A stretch of 64,000 bases of DNA from NCBI GenBank assembly GCA_035048485.1, contig CM068590.1, forward strand, positions 14,082,776-14,146,775, given 5' to 3'. Positions within the stretch are counted from its first letter, which is position 1. Each line of letters opens with the position of its first letter. Below the pieces are notes generated by a model. It saw nothing but the letters and a program-made list of their open reading frames with translations. It ran no database searches and was not told where the DNA came from. Below are positions 63,503-64,000 of the stretch, one piece after another. The stretch is from Pteria penguin (taxonomy: Eukaryota > Mollusca > Bivalvia > Pterioida > Pteriidae). The position numbers and the translations under genes are program-made.

Positions 63503-63673
63503 GTTGGTGATTAATTGGTCTTTGACGTCGCTTTCAACAATTTTTCAGTTATATCGCGACATGAAAGGAGGAGGTAATCAACCTCATAAACATACTGGCG
63601 CAACCCGGTAATCGAACCCGGATCGTCGGCGCTGCAAGCCAAGCGCTTAACCACTACAACTAGCCTGTCCCTG
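63503..63673 (-). repeat. tRNA-derived SINE, family S2
   Basis: On the minus strand: GGGACAGGCTAGTTGTAGTG head, a B-box-like GGGTTCGATTACCGGG (63606-63621), body with TTCATGTCGCGATATAACTG, tail AGCGACGTCAAAGACCAATT. Near full length. Confidence 0.87.
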
Positions 63674-64000
63674 CAATTGAAAATATAAAACTTTGAAAGA
63701 AACTTTGCACCATGACGTAACCTACATCCTCACAGCATGATATAAAATGGTTGTATCCCTAAAAACACCTGTATTGTCCAAGGACATTTTGAAGTAATAT
63801 TCTTTAAAATGGAATAATAGATGAATATGTGATATTTGTTTTTAGTTTTACTCTCCGAACAGTAAATTATTGCCAAATATACTATTGAAGTAGAGCATAC
63901 ATACGTCCGCAAATAGACAAAAAAGTCGTTAAGCGGCAAGTGTGGCCTACCGTAAATCTGGTTATTTTTGCTGTCGATTAATTTTTAGGGTTTTTTGCGA
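63674..64000. other. Non-coding, nothing recognised
   Basis: No gene or repeat recognised up to the window end. Confidence 0.35.

Overview
AT-rich, intron-poor, repeat-dense eukaryotic DNA whose protein content is almost entirely Toll-like receptor (TLR) genes. Each has an LRRNT cysteine cluster, an LRR ectodomain, an LRRCT, one membrane helix and an intracellular TIR domain. The TLR style (short signal-peptide exon, small phase-1 intron, one large exon for the rest), the tRNA-derived SINEs ending in ATTG-type repeats and the reverse-transcriptase (RT) family all suggest a mollusc, most likely a bivalve. The species cannot be named from the sequence alone.

Layout. 1-5.5 kb: non-coding flank with two SINEs. 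5.5-10.5 kb (+): a TLR pseudogene broken by two different RT insertions and by an (AT)n tract inside its TIR region. 10.2-45.6 kb: two tandem copies (A and B) of a 17.5-18 kb unit. Each unit holds, in order, the tail of a (+) TIR domain, SINE-rich non-coding DNA with an internal tandem duplication, an intact two-exon TLR on the minus strand (A 17879-20570; B 34377-37069; 861 aa each), a foldback element, a solo RT 3' end, and a TIR-less TLR pseudogene on the minus strand. 45.9-51.4 kb: non-coding flank whose start mirrors the left flank in inverted orientation. 51.5-52.8 kb: a 5'-truncated RT element. 53.2-55.6 kb (+): a TLR with a nearly complete ectodomain but an 88-nt frameshifting deletion in TIR. 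56-61 kb: SINEs, RT tails and a remnant TLR 3' flank. 61.3-63.2 kb (-): a divergent, shortened TLR with an intact TIR.

The window is therefore an innate-immune receptor nursery. It holds two intact near-twin receptors, one divergent receptor, one freshly disabled receptor and at least three older pseudogenes, reshuffled by microsatellite-mediated tandem duplication, inverted duplication and retroelement insertion. The main points of biological interest are: (1) the A/B junction lies inside (AT)n tracts and fuses an LRR pseudogene to a TIR tail; (2) the twin receptors differ almost only in the ectodomain, mostly by replacement changes; (3) their TIR BB-loop has Val where TLRs usually have Pro, while the 61 kb paralogue keeps Pro; (4) independent deletions remove the same middle part of TIR in different copies. 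No tRNA, rRNA, CRISPR or prokaryotic-type features were seen.
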